Assembly: GCA_013398295.1 (NCBI GenBank) | Contig: VZSF01017903.1 | Location: 2,052,082 to 2,116,081 of the forward strand | DNA from: Chionis minor | Lineage: Eukaryota > Chordata > Aves > Charadriiformes > Chionididae | DNA length: 64,000 nucleotides | Reading direction: 5' to 3' | Part shown: positions 56,701 through 63,416 of the stretch, piece after piece | Layout: each line of letters begins with the position of its first letter | Numbering within the stretch: position 1 is the stretch's first letter | Notes under the pieces: model-generated | Told to the model about the DNA's origin: nothing | The model's input: only the letters and a program-made list of their open reading frames with translations | Databases searched by the model: none | Translations under genes and position numbers: made by a program

Positions 56701-59700
56701 GGAAAGGAAACCTGTACAGATTTGCAAATTCCAGTGAAAAAATCTTTCTAAGGCCTTCTGCCCAGCACTTATATTAATATATGCTCACCACCCTTATGAG
56801 AGTTAGAAAAGCTAGTGAAATTTATAAAAATATTTAAAAGCTTTATTTTATTTGACTGTGTGGAAAATTATACTATTTGTATCCATATTGATCTACTGTA
56901 ATGTTCTGACCCTTTGCTATAGAATAGTGCAGCTGAGTTCAAAAAGTGAGACTGAAAAAAATTAAATTTCAAACTAGATATATGGCTAATGATCTACTTA
57001 TAGGTCAGCATAGTAATATGCTCCATGTTATGGTAAGTATCCCAGATAGTTTCAGAAAGTGAAATCTAGGAACACCCAAAGTCTGAAAGAATTTGATAGG
57101 ATACTGTGCTTGGGTTATGAATTGATCAAATGTTATCAGCAGCATCAAAATACCATCTTGCCTGATAGTTTACAGATGCTTATTCAGGTGCTATGGCTGA
57201 AGAAGACTGCCCTGTCCTGTCACGTGACACTTGCCACAGAAACCCCCATGATATTTCCTACAAAGAAAGGAATCTCCATTAGAATGTCATCAACCAAGAA
57301 AGAAGCAGCTTAAAACAAAGCCTGGTAACATTTTGGCCTGCTCTTCTTTTCCAAGAGTATCTTAAAGTCTCTGACAGACAAGCTGAAATGCCTTAGCACA
57401 AGACAGGAGATTACTACTCTGAGCTGTTCATCTCACACATGATGTACAACTGAAGAGCAGCACATCAATCAATTCCTAACAAGATAGGAACCCACAACAC
57501 AATTTCATAATAATCTGGGATGGTTTCCCTAAAAATCACCTCAGCAAGTGATAGATGAACAACTGAGATGTCCGTGCAGTATAGGGAGCATCTAGGGAAG
57601 GTAACCTTGCCTTTGCTTTACTAAGTAGTTCCACCCTTCAGTTGGTGCTCCAGGCCAAAATCATGCTCATATACTTGAAAGACGATGAGCTAACTTTTTA
57701 CATTGGGGTCACAGTGGAAAACTGAAACCTACAGTCAGATATAGATAAACTTGCTGAGATTGTAGTAAGAAAACCAGGGTGGTAGTGGGAGGAACAGAAA
57801 AAAAAGAATTCCTGTTAATGGCAACTACAGTTCCTTTCTAGCTCCAATTTCCTACATTTATGGGCTATTTCTCAATTTCTGCACTCTCCTTGATCTTGAA
57901 TTGCCATTTCACACAACTTATCTTACATGACACTGGGAAGAAAAGTGACAAGTTTGACTCTGGGGCCCTTCCTTCCTTGTTCACTTAATGAGAGTAAAAG
58001 ATCATCACAATATCAGATTTATATCCTGTCTTGGATTCTCAAAATGTTTGTTCTTTCTGATAAGATAAATTCCACTGCAGAGGAACTCTTTGAAGGAAAT
58101 CTCCCGTCTAGCCATTTTAAAAACTTTTTATTTTTCTTTAGCCTGAGTCTAGTTTAATATTTATGCCATGTGATGAAGCAGAGTATGAGCGACAACCCAT
58201 CATAACATCTGTAGTCTATTTTCCAGGATAGAAAAATCTAAGTATGTTCTGAAGCTACTTCTATTACTAAATTTCAATAAGTTTTTATTATTAACATAGC
58301 CCTTCTGAACAGGTCCACAGTCCTTCTGAACCTGTGGAACATTGAAGTGACAGAAGAAGCAACATTGGACTAAGCAGCTGAAGACAGACCCAGGTGATAC
58401 AAGGTCTGCAGGCTGCTACAGCTGTACTGTTGTGTTCCCCCTCACCCTCCCTGCCCATGTTACTAGACTAGAAGCACAACCAAAATACTAATTTGAACCC
58501 ACCCATTATAAACAACAGAACCAAACACAATCTCTCCCACCATGTTGCATTACTAATAACAGATCACACAGACTCAATTTTAATAGTTGGTATTGTAATT
58601 AAAATCCTAATTTTTCTTGCATAAGATAATAAGGAGAACATGCTGTGCTCCATTACTCTCTATGTCCAATTATTATAATGTAGCTTGTTTCCCCCGGAAA
58701 AAAATTAAAATAAAATTCGCAAGTTCATATCTCAGCCTCCAGCTAGGATAGATTCCAGGAAATTTGGAACTAATTCACAATGATAAAGATTGGCTGGTTT
58801 ATGTCTTCAGCCGTGTTAACATGTTTCTTCTCACCTGTGTTAGCTGAGAGAGGTAAAACAAAGCTCCTCCAGGGCAGTAAGCTGGACTGAACAAAAACCA
58901 GGCAATGCTCCATACATAGCAAGAGCCTGAAGTGCCAAAGACAGTGGCTGCAATTGCACCATCTTGGTTTGCCAAACGTTTAAGGCAGGCTACCTGCCAT
59001 AAAGTAATTGCAGGTCTCATAGGTATTTCAGCGAATCTGTGCTCTTAACGTTTGGCACTTACAAAAACACTTCGAGCATTAAAGGTTTATTTCAGCTATA
59101 CGACACGCATGCAACTAGCATATTATCATCCCCACTTTAAGAATGGAAAATTAAAAGTTTCAGCCATGCTCATATACCAGATGGGCAGAACTGGAATTTA
59201 GATTTTCATCAAGTAGCTTCAATCCAAGGCTTCAATCAAAGCTTTGTTCTTTCAAGAAACTTAAGCCTGTCAGTTTCATTAGCATTGAATTTATGTATTT
59301 TTCCAAGCTACTACAAAACCCTTCAGACTTTACCCGTATAGCCTTCAAAGTGACTTTAAAAAGGGGATAGGTGTCCGCAAAAAATTAACATTTTAAAACC
59401 AGATCTGAAAAAAATACAAAGCAGCGATGACACTCTAGCTTGCAGGTCATTATATTTTATATTTGCTTCCGTTTGACTAATAATAAGCCTGCAGAGTGCA
59501 CTAAAAATTGGAAATATCCCACCTGAGCTTTTAATTAAGAAACATGAGAAATGTAAAACCAAGTATTAGCAACATCACATACTTCAATTTGGATTTGACT
59601 GAATTGTTATTGCTAGTTGCAGTGTTGCCTGGAAGAAGTGGTCAGAGTTAGAGTAGTATTGTGCGTAGCTGTCACATGCATAAAGTAGGAATGTGTTACC

Positions 59701-61219
59701 ATTTTTCCACTGTGTCTGCAACAAAGCAGGGTGAAATAATGAGGGGTAGAGGGAAAGATAAAACCGGTAAGACAGGGAATGCTCAGTAGGACTGGCTAAT
59801 GTCATACACACAGAGGGTTACCAACTGATGACTTAAAATCACAATGAAAGTAAGCTAATTTAAAAAAAAATCTCTAAAGGCTTGATAAAAACATTTGTTT
59901 TGGTTTAAACACTTTCATTGAAATTATCTGTTTTCTATGAAAAATATCGAATTTTCTTCAAAAAGTCAAATCCAAGAACTACTTTAGAGTTTTGGTTTTG
60001 CACTTAAAAATTTATATACTACAAAAATTGTTTCTCTGCCCAGTTCCTGTTGAAAAATCCCAGTTCCTGGCCTGCTCTTGCATAAACAAATAAGATAAAT
60101 ATCAGATGCCCTCTACCGGCCTCCTGTTTAAGTTAGAGTTTCAGAAGTTATGAATTTCCCAAATTCCTTTTAGCCCTTGCTTTTGTTACAGGAAAGCTGC
60201 AGTTTCCTGCCTCTGTCAGACAAGTCCCACCATTTCAAAGATTAAAAGTGTGGTCAGTTTGATAATATAGCAGTCAGCATGCAATGAGACCATGACATGG
60301 ACAGAAGGAAGCTGAAAGGGCTGCGAGGGAAACGTGGCAGCTCCAGGAAAAAGGCTTGGGTTAAGGCAGGAGAAAAGAAGATAGCTAGAACAAGGAAGAG
60401 ATCATACCAGTGAAGCGTGAAAGAGATCTGGATGCCAGTAAGCACAATTCAACGTCCCAAGCAGGAGGGAAAGGGGAGAACCTGGGTTCCACAGCCCACT
60501 TATACACCCTTTTAAACCCCTTGAGTTAACAGTTTTCCTTGAACAAATCGATCTTTCCTCTGAAAATGCTCTTACTGCTTTCAGATTAACAACATGTATG
60601 GCAGGTGGTACAGATGTAAAAACGCCTCAACTCTCTTTACAGATTCCTAGCTTGACTACTAGGAAGAATACGCTGTAAGCAGGGTTAGATTTGTGTTACC
60701 ATGAAGCTTCACAAATAGCCAGATTTGGGATGCAGGGAGATGAATATGCAGCAGGAGAATATGTACTCTCTGATTAGAGACAGCTCTTGAAGCAATTTTC
60801 TACTGATACTACGCTCACTGCCTGGCATGCTCAGCTAGGTTAGCTTAGCAAAACTCAGGTTTTGCAACACTCTCCTCAGAAACAGCCCTGTAACGTTACT
60901 GCATCCTCAGGAGGAGGAATACATCAGTAAACACTGGTGTATTCTTCTTGAGTAAAGGTCCAATGTTGCAGAGGCAACCTCACTATCTTTGCAGGCTACT
61001 AGGCAGCTTCAGGAGAGGCTAAAGCCAAATGGAGGTGGCCTCCATCATCTCTGTTTCTTACCTTCCCCTCAAATCTTGCTGTGGCTCCCAGCTGTACTCG
61101 GATATTCCGAGGAGGAAGAGTAAATGCTGGTGCTTCAGCAGGGACAGGGGGGCTGAGCGTCAGGGAGGTTTTGGAGACTCGAGTAGATGTCACCAGTTTC
61201 ACATCCCCCATGATGTGGA
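8566..61219 (-). CDS. MYLK: MYLK (myosin light chain kinase), N-terminal ten coding exons, 3' part outside window
   Basis: The family enzyme is a Ca2+/calmodulin-dependent Ser/Thr kinase that phosphorylates the regulatory light chain of myosin II and so drives smooth-muscle and non-muscle contraction. Only the N-terminal extension of the long isoform is present. Joining 61062-61219, 33761-33968, 31948-31996, 28840-29005, 25524-25689, 22705-22741, 19725-20299, 16554-16757, 15266-15400 and 8566-8718 gives 1843 coding bases, or 614 codons plus one base. The order is Ig1 (about residues 31-119), a short linker, Ig2 (about 155-246), a charged Ser/Thr/Gln-rich linker (about 247-426), Ig3 (about 427-518) and Ig4 (about 527-614). 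The protein begins [17 protein letters not shown] and matches what I recall of chicken and human long MYLK throughout. Codon phase is consistent across all nine internal junctions. The kinase domain should lie past position 1. Exon joins are inferred from sequence, not from transcripts. Confidence 0.96.
8719..15265 (-). other. MYLK: MYLK intron between coding exons 9 and 10
   Basis: The phase-1 intron splits Ig4, with donor gtaagg and acceptor ttctgtctgcag. It contains a sense-strand CR1 3' fragment (14040-14770), a G-run/A-run patch near 10950-10965 and a T-run near 12109-12122. No exon was found. Confidence 0.85.
14040..14770 (-). mobile_element. CR1 LINE 3' fragment, broken reverse-transcriptase C-terminal region
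   Basis: The plus strand begins catagaattgtctaggttgg, the reverse complement of a typical avian CR1 3' end, so the element reads on the minus strand, the same strand as MYLK. Inside, the minus strand encodes recognisable CR1 ORF2 C-terminal pieces ([45 protein letters not shown]) that then lose frame. The element is 5'-truncated, as is usual for CR1, and carries frameshifts, so it is inactive. It lies about 500 bases downstream of exon 9. Confidence 0.93.
15266..15400 (-). CDS. MYLK: MYLK coding exon 9: first half of Ig4 (residues 519-563)
   Basis: The acceptor is ttggttttaaag and the donor CTC AAT G|gtaagg. The exon is 135 nt, with phase 1 at both ends. It encodes [17 protein letters not shown], then [16 protein letters not shown] and [10 protein letters not shown]. 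This is the A-C part of Ig4, with B-strand cysteine and C-strand tryptophan. A second cysteine follows the canonical one directly (LQCC), where I recall Tyr in chicken. The reading frame runs antisense to an unrelated plus-strand open stretch over the same bases. Identity is clear from family matches on both sides and correct phases. Confidence 0.93.
15401..16553 (-). other. MYLK: MYLK intron between coding exons 8 and 9
   Basis: Short phase-1 intron with donor gtaagt and acceptor ttggttttaaag. It contains a MIR-like fragment (16375-16450) and an A-run at about 15530-15542. Confidence 0.85.
16375..16450. repeat. MIR-like SINE fragment
   Basis: 'gaaactgatgcagaaagtgg', 'cttgccagctatcccacacc' and 'cacagagctaggaatcagaa' follow the MIR core reverse-complement order. 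It lies about 100 bases past exon 8's donor. Confidence 0.5.
16554..16757 (-). CDS. MYLK: MYLK coding exon 8: most of Ig3, frame-neutral cassette (residues 451-518)
   Basis: The exon is 204 nt and both ends are in phase 1. The acceptor is gattgtctag before TTTCAGGG, and the donor is GTC AGA A|gtaagt. It encodes [15 protein letters not shown], then [29 protein letters not shown] and [10 protein letters not shown]. Tryptophan and F-strand cysteine are present. From established knowledge, human MYLK isoform 2 lacks residues 437-505, a segment corresponding closely to this exon, and that segment carries the Src-phosphorylated Tyr464 and Tyr471. By alignment Tyr464 is kept here (residue 477, codon 16680-16678), while the second position is Cys (residue 484, codon 16659-16657). 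A second AG lies 6 nt inside the acceptor. Confidence 0.95.
17160..17531 (+). mobile_element. CR1 LINE 3' fragment, diverged
   Basis: The plus strand has the CR1 landmarks in order: a Leu-x-Ser-Leu-Glu-like region at 'cagcctggagaacagaaggc', an 'atctcatcaatgtatataaata' segment, and the 3' tail ending near 17531 ('gaccagatgacctccagagg', 'cattctgtgattctg'). It is more diverged than the copy at 20599, with an A/T-rich insertion near 17330. It is opposite to MYLK and about 400 bases upstream of exon 8 in gene direction. Confidence 0.88.
18085..18105. repeat. (GT)n microsatellite
   Basis: About ten GT repeats preceded by a run of G. Confidence 0.95.
19725..20299 (-). CDS. MYLK: MYLK coding exon 7: Ig2-Ig3 linker and start of Ig3 (residues 259-450)
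   Basis: This is the largest exon here, 575 nt, from the acceptor ttccttcag to the donor AGC AAA G|gtaaag. It enters in phase 2 and leaves in phase 1. The first 167 or so residues look disordered: rich in Lys, Glu, Ser, Thr and Gln with no Ig pattern. They include a stretch, [15 protein letters not shown] (residues 345-359), that is conserved with mammals. The last 24 residues, [17 protein letters not shown] and EIKFKSK, are strands A and B of Ig3. The B-strand position is Ser/Lys, not Cys. The ATG at 20298-20296 is an internal Met (residue 260), preceded by a consensus acceptor and one codon base, so it is not a gene start. I know no firm function for this linker. Confidence 0.96.
20599..21118 (+). 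mobile_element. CR1 LINE 3' fragment
   Basis: Clear CR1 ORF2 C-terminal coding remnants on the plus strand: [38 protein letters not shown] and, in a second frame, [19 protein letters not shown]. The standard 3' tail ('ggaccagatgatctctaaagg', 'cttccaaccc', 'tttctgtgattctgtga') follows. The frame breaks near 20806, so it is non-functional. It is 5'-truncated and opposite to MYLK, within 300 bases of exon 7's acceptor. Confidence 0.93.
21400..21510. repeat. Possible MIR-like or tRNA-SINE head
   Basis: 'gacttgaatctaagattcc' and 'ctgccctgaccactaagct' resemble the reverse complement of a tRNA-type SINE head (B-box gttcgaatcc-like, A-box tagcttagtggtcag-like). Weak; called by eye. Confidence 0.4.
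22337..22360. repeat. Perfect hairpin, 11-bp stem with 2-base loop
   Basis: Arm 22337-22347 (caaacttcctt) and its exact reverse complement at 22350-22360, separated by ca. Confidence 0.95.
22705..22741 (-). CDS. MYLK: MYLK coding exon 6: 37-nt microexon after Ig2 (residues 247-259)
   Basis: It lies between a long pyrimidine tract ending ttatttcag and the donor TCG TG|gtatgt. It has 2 + 33 + 2 bases, enters in phase 1 and leaves in phase 2. It encodes [11 protein letters not shown] plus a shared glycine and a shared cysteine. It fits the chicken protein after AELTVQG as I remember it, and bridges exon 5 (phase 1) to exon 7 (phase 2), which could not otherwise join in frame. Skipping it would shift the frame. 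Confidence 0.9.
22742..25523 (-). other. MYLK: MYLK intron between coding exons 5 and 6
   Basis: The phase-1 intron has donor gtacag and acceptor ttatttcag with a strong pyrimidine tract. It contains a possible MIR-like fragment (23354-23395) and a T-run/A-run junction at about 24512-24531. Otherwise unique sequence. Confidence 0.85.
23354..23395. repeat. Possible short MIR-like fragment
   Basis: 'ggctgagtgatttgccaagg' followed by 'cagctgc' resembles the MIR core word taagtgacttgcccaaggtcacacagct. Only about 40 bases. Confidence 0.3.
25524..25689 (-). CDS. MYLK: MYLK coding exon 5: second half of Ig2 (residues 192-246)
   Basis: The acceptor tatttgcag precedes GGT GAT ATT and the donor is GTT CAA G|gtacag. 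The exon is 166 nt, enters in phase 0 and leaves in phase 1. It encodes [18 protein letters not shown], then [19 protein letters not shown] (F-strand cysteine) and [11 protein letters not shown]. With exon 4 this forms an I-set Ig domain with the full Cys-Trp-Cys core. The donor is a weak match to consensus (gtacag rather than gtaagt), and the next exon is a microexon. Confidence 0.96.
25690..28839 (-). other. MYLK: MYLK intron between coding exons 4 and 5
   Basis: The phase-0 intron splits Ig2, with donor gtatga and acceptor tatttgcag. It contains a T/G-rich low-complexity patch at about 27982-28036 and an A-rich patch near 27917-27940. Overlapping open frames at 26230-26767 show no recognisable family and no splice context. 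Confidence 0.85.
27982..28036. repeat. T/G-rich low-complexity patch
   Basis: Irregular runs of T broken by G (gtttgttgg, ttttttgtgggttttg), about 55 bases, with no fixed unit. Confidence 0.85.
28840..29005 (-). CDS. MYLK: MYLK coding exon 4: linker and first half of Ig2 (residues 136-191)
   Basis: The acceptor is cctttccag and the donor TTT AAG|gtatga. The exon is 166 nt, enters in phase 2 and leaves in phase 0. It encodes a proline-rich link containing [18 protein letters not shown], then the A-C strands of Ig2: [17 protein letters not shown] and [10 protein letters not shown]. The B-strand cysteine (FSC) and C-strand tryptophan are present. The RPSIWGE..PPKFATK stretch is conserved with mammals. 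Other frames across this interval give unrelated open stretches that should be ignored. Confidence 0.94.
29006..31947 (-). other. MYLK: MYLK intron between coding exons 3 and 4
   Basis: The phase-2 intron has donor gtaaga and acceptor cctttccag. It contains a small (GATTTTTT)3 repeat at 29884-29907. Otherwise I see nothing in it. Confidence 0.85.
29884..29907. repeat. (GATTTTTT)3 tandem repeat
   Basis: Three perfect copies of an 8-base unit, followed by an A/T-rich stretch. Confidence 0.95.
31948..31996 (-). CDS. MYLK: MYLK coding exon 3: 49-nt exon in the Ig1-Ig2 linker (residues 120-136)
   Basis: A very short exon bounded by tgcttacag and CCA GG|gtaaga. It enters in phase 1 and leaves in phase 2. 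It encodes [15 protein letters not shown] plus a shared glycine at each end, matching the linker I recall from chicken MYLK at this point. It is required: splicing exon 2 directly to exon 4 would break the frame. The role of this basic Ser/Pro-rich linker is not known to me. No alternative small exon with the right phases was seen in 29006-33760. Confidence 0.9.
31997..33760 (-). other. MYLK: MYLK intron between coding exons 2 and 3
   Basis: Unique AT-rich intron with donor gtaaga and acceptor tgcttacag. I see no repeats or exons beyond an A-run near 32980-32990. Confidence 0.85.
33761..33968 (-). CDS. MYLK: MYLK coding exon 2: second half of Ig1 (residues 51-119)
   Basis: The acceptor tctttccag precedes GTC AGA GGC. 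The donor is GTG GAA G|gtaaga. The exon is 208 nt, enters in phase 0 and leaves in phase 1. It begins [15 protein letters not shown], with the C-strand tryptophan, and ends with the F-strand [14 protein letters not shown] and G-strand VTVELTVE. This completes an I-set Ig domain begun 27 kb upstream in exon 1. It aligns closely with the first Ig domain of chicken and human MYLK. The domain has only the F-strand cysteine of the canonical pair. Confidence 0.96.
36071..36150. repeat. MIR-like SINE fragment
   Basis: 'tatcttttcattttaggata', 'agaaaccaacagagagatta' and 'atgacttacacaaaaccaga' parallel the MIR core reverse complement (attttacagatgaggaaactgaggcacagagaggttaagtgacttgcccaaggtca). Confidence 0.55.
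41268..41306. other. Assembly gap (39 N)
   Basis: A run of 39 undetermined bases inside a C/A-rich tract. Six or more runs of three or more C lie in the flanks (41261-41357), so the other strand is G-rich and likely hard to sequence. Any open frame across it is meaningless. Confidence 0.99.
41307..41390. repeat. C/A-rich low-complexity tract with (CA)n
   Basis: C-runs at 41310-41314, 41316-41321, 41327-41329, 41336-41338, 41345-41347 and 41353-41357, then a CA dinucleotide repeat at about 41366-41383. On the minus (MYLK sense) strand this is a G-quadruplex-type pattern. Confidence 0.9.
43930..43930. other. Single undetermined base after a T-run
   Basis: One N directly after 17 T (43913-43929), probably a homopolymer length ambiguity. 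Confidence 0.95.
44742..44761. repeat. 20-bp AT-rich palindrome
   Basis: A perfect palindrome with tagaga at the left end, tctcta at the right end and alternating AT in the centre. Confidence 0.95.
45109..45150. repeat. Possible MIR-like fragment
   Basis: 'tctgaggcatggagacactc', 'agagactttgccaaactcac' resembles the reverse-complement MIR core (ctgaggcacagagag, gacttgcccaaggtcaca). Short. Confidence 0.4.
48627..48676. repeat. Possible MIR-like fragment
   Basis: 'tgtgtgattttgcacaaatc', 'agtaaatctcactgtgcctc' and 'agtactcc' parallel the MIR core (tgtgtgaccttgggcaagtcacttaacctctctgtgcctcagtttcc). Confidence 0.5.
51591..51657 (+). mobile_element. CR1 LINE tail only
   Basis: The last 60-70 bases of a CR1 element: 'ggggggttggaccaggtgat', 'ctctagaattcccttccaac' and 'ccttaacattctgtgatt'. 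No CR1 coding remnant precedes it, so this is a severely 5'-truncated insertion. Confidence 0.85.
53531..53590. repeat. Possible MIR-like fragment
   Basis: 'gaatttataaattaaagaga', 'ctgagacacagaatttgagc' and 'tcagagccc' resemble the reverse-complement MIR core around the gaaactgaggcacaga word. Confidence 0.4.
59121..59232. repeat. MIR-like SINE fragment
   Basis: 'tattatcatccccactttaa', then 'gaatggaaaattaaaag', 'gggcagaactggaatttag' and 'aatccaaggc' follow the reverse-complement MIR order (attatccccattttacagatgaggaaactg, agctggaattcgaaccca). Diverged; called by eye. Confidence 0.55.
61062..61219 (-). CDS. MYLK: MYLK coding exon 1: start codon and first half of Ig1 (residues 1-50)
   Basis: The ATG is at 61211-61209. 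It has a strong Kozak context, with A at -3 and G at +4, in cacatcATGG. The acceptor ctcttttacag places only 8 bases of 5' UTR in this exon, so the promoter and a non-coding first exon must lie upstream, at higher coordinates and probably outside the window. The exon encodes the family N-terminus MGDVKLV..., a Ser/Thr/Pro-rich tail, then [14 protein letters not shown] and ATARFEGK, which are strands A and B of Ig1. The usual B-strand cysteine is replaced by Phe/Glu here, as I recall also for human MYLK. The donor follows GAG GGG AAG|gtaaga in phase 0. The frame stays open past the donor for 20 codons, but that read-through loses the Ig fold. Confidence 0.95.
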
Positions 61220-61380
61220 CTGTAAAAGAGAAACAAGTGGTAATATTGAAGTGATGATGATTAATTAGTTACATTACAGTAACAACTAAGAATCAGATCA
61301 GAAGCAGATTGTTCTATATGTATGCTATATTTATATACGTAGTAAAAGTCTTCAGCCTAAGGTGACGAGTGCTGTTTTCT

Positions 61381-61497
61381 AGGTGGGGAACTGAGACCCA
61401 GGAAGATTGCCTGGTGTGCTTAACAGTTGTTGTCAGGGTCACAGCCTTGAGCTGAACTCAGTTTGAACTCTGAAGTTCCAGGCCAGAACCTTAACCA
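61381..61497. repeat. MIR-like tRNA-derived SINE fragment
   Basis: The order of words 'ggggaactgagaccca', 'ttgcctgg', 'cagggtcacagccttgagctg', 'gaactctgaagttccaggcc' and 'aaccttaacca' follows the reverse complement of the MIR core and tRNA-like head (gaaactgaggc, gcccaaggtcacacagct, attcgaacccagg, cttaacca). It is highly diverged and identified by eye. It lies in the region upstream of the start exon. Confidence 0.6.
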
Positions 61498-63400
61498 AAA
61501 AGTCATCCTTTACAACTGCATTAAAAGGTAATAACTTATTTCAGGAGGATATTTTCACAACGTGACTTTGATTTTCCTGGCCTGGAATACACCAAAATCA
61601 ATAAGTCTCAGAAGTAGAGCCAGCGTTAAACAAGTACTTATGAAATAAAAAGACCTCTGTTTGCACTGGATTTAAGTTGCAAGCGGGAATGTGGAAAATC
61701 TGATTTTTTCATACCATGCTTTCAAGATCTTAAGAAATATCTGGATATCTCACTCCAAAGTACAGCTAGTACATAAGAAATACTTTTGCAGAAATTCCAA
61801 GTCTCTACTTTACTGCAAATCCTTCTACAGCACATAGACTAGTAAAATAGCATGGAGACAAAATTTCATAATGCTACAAAAAAGGCATTTTAGAGACCTC
61901 ATTACAGATGTCTGCTTCAGAGGTGGTTCTTCTGCTACACATTTCATACTTCCAAACAGAAAGCAAAAATCATTGTATTTTTGAAAAGTAAAATTTCAGG
62001 TTTTCCAGAAAAAATAGTACTAATTCCTTGAATCATCTACGTGAATTAGAAGTCTCACTGTAAAATACCTATTTAATAGACAAGTTTAATGAAGAAAAAG
62101 ACCCTGAGAAATGGCTTTGACCCACCAACAGGTCATGTTGAACCAATGAAGAACATTGGGCTTCCAGTCATAATCCTCTGCCACACACACCAATCCATGT
62201 GATAGACTACGTATTTATTCATCTGATTCTGATGAAAGTTATAATAAATAATACTTGAGTAAACAGTGAAACTTCAATTTGAATAAAAGAAAAATAAATT
62301 AAATTAGGGCCACTTTATTCCTGCCTGTATGAAGGATACTTTTTCTAGAACGGGCTGCAGTTACCTGGGGAGCAGGGGAACACAAAACTCATTCATTTCC
62401 AAATAGGACTTACACACCATTATCACAGGTACGCATCTGAAAACCCAGTCTGAGAACATGGTTTTCCATATAGCATACCTGACGTGCTCCATAAACATAC
62501 GGAAACACCTTTTCTACATCGATCAAAAACAGCTTAAGAGGGCATTGCCTATCATGGAAGTGATTAGTATATTATATAAGTTATTAATAAAAGTTAGATG
62601 TTTAATTTGAACTAGAAGTTTTGGCTCCCTCACAGTCAACAGAAAGAAAGAGGCACCTCCAAAGGATGTTTAGTTCCAACCCACAGAGCTTTCTGCTTCA
62701 CAGAATGCACTTGTCGGGAGCTATGGTTTAGAAGGCAAATCCTTCCAAGATATCAGTTAAATTATGTATGTGCACAGATTTTCAAAAAAATGCTTGAAAT
62801 CTCCTTCCTCATTCACAAGAATCCAGACGATGGGGACTTTGGGTTTCTTCTGGAATGGTGTCCTGTTAGCATTTCTGTATATCAACATACAAAAAACCAA
62901 GAAACTCTTCTAATGTTTCTAACAGTTGAATTGCTGAGACCAACACATAAATGGAATAAAGGTGATTTCCTTAACCATGATGCAAAGCTTTAAACTGAGC
63001 AATTCTGCTTTCATTTGCATGGGAGTTAATCTTGCAGTGAATCTCTGTATTGGCACCCAGTCACTTGGGAGCACAGCATGTCTCCCTTTCCAGTATAAGC
63101 AACTCTAAAACAGAAACAGAAAAAAAATCCTGAAATTAACTTTGTACCTTAACTTACCAAAGAACCATATGAAATCATAATACAATTTAAAGAGACAAGA
63201 GATGAAATCAAAGACTTGCTTCTTTTCTAACAAATGTACTGTAGCACCCTAACAGACAAAGAATGAGTCTCTCACAGCTATAGTCACTGCAATGAACAAC
63301 CATTTACCAGAAAGAGGGAGAGAATTACTCTTTCAATTAATTGTTCTTTCATGAAAGACAAGACTCCAGACTCACTTCTCCACTCAGAATGGTCACTGCA

Positions 63401-63416
63401 GTAAACTGCAGTTTAC
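63401..63416. repeat. 16-bp palindrome around a PstI site
   Basis: gtaaactgcagtttac is perfectly self-complementary. The half-word actgcagt also occurs just before it (63394-63401). Confidence 0.9.

Larger units (their letters stand above)
33969..61061 (-). other. MYLK: MYLK intron between coding exons 1 and 2 (27.1 kb)
   Basis: This phase-0 intron splits Ig1 and is the largest in the window, with donor gtaaga and acceptor tctttccag. It is AT-rich and mostly unique. It contains an assembly gap (41268-41306), a single N (43930), a CR1 tail (51591-51657), MIR-like fragments (36071-36150, 45109-45150, 48627-48676, 53531-53590, 59121-59232), a 20-bp AT palindrome (44742-44761), and poly-T and poly-A runs (43913-43929 and about 50899-50914). 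No further exon of matching phase was recognised. Open frames in it are short and show no family resemblance. Confidence 0.85.

Noticed and set aside
63401..63416. 16-bp palindrome as a possible functional site
   Set aside because: About one palindrome of this length is expected by chance in 64 kb, so it is listed only as a structure.
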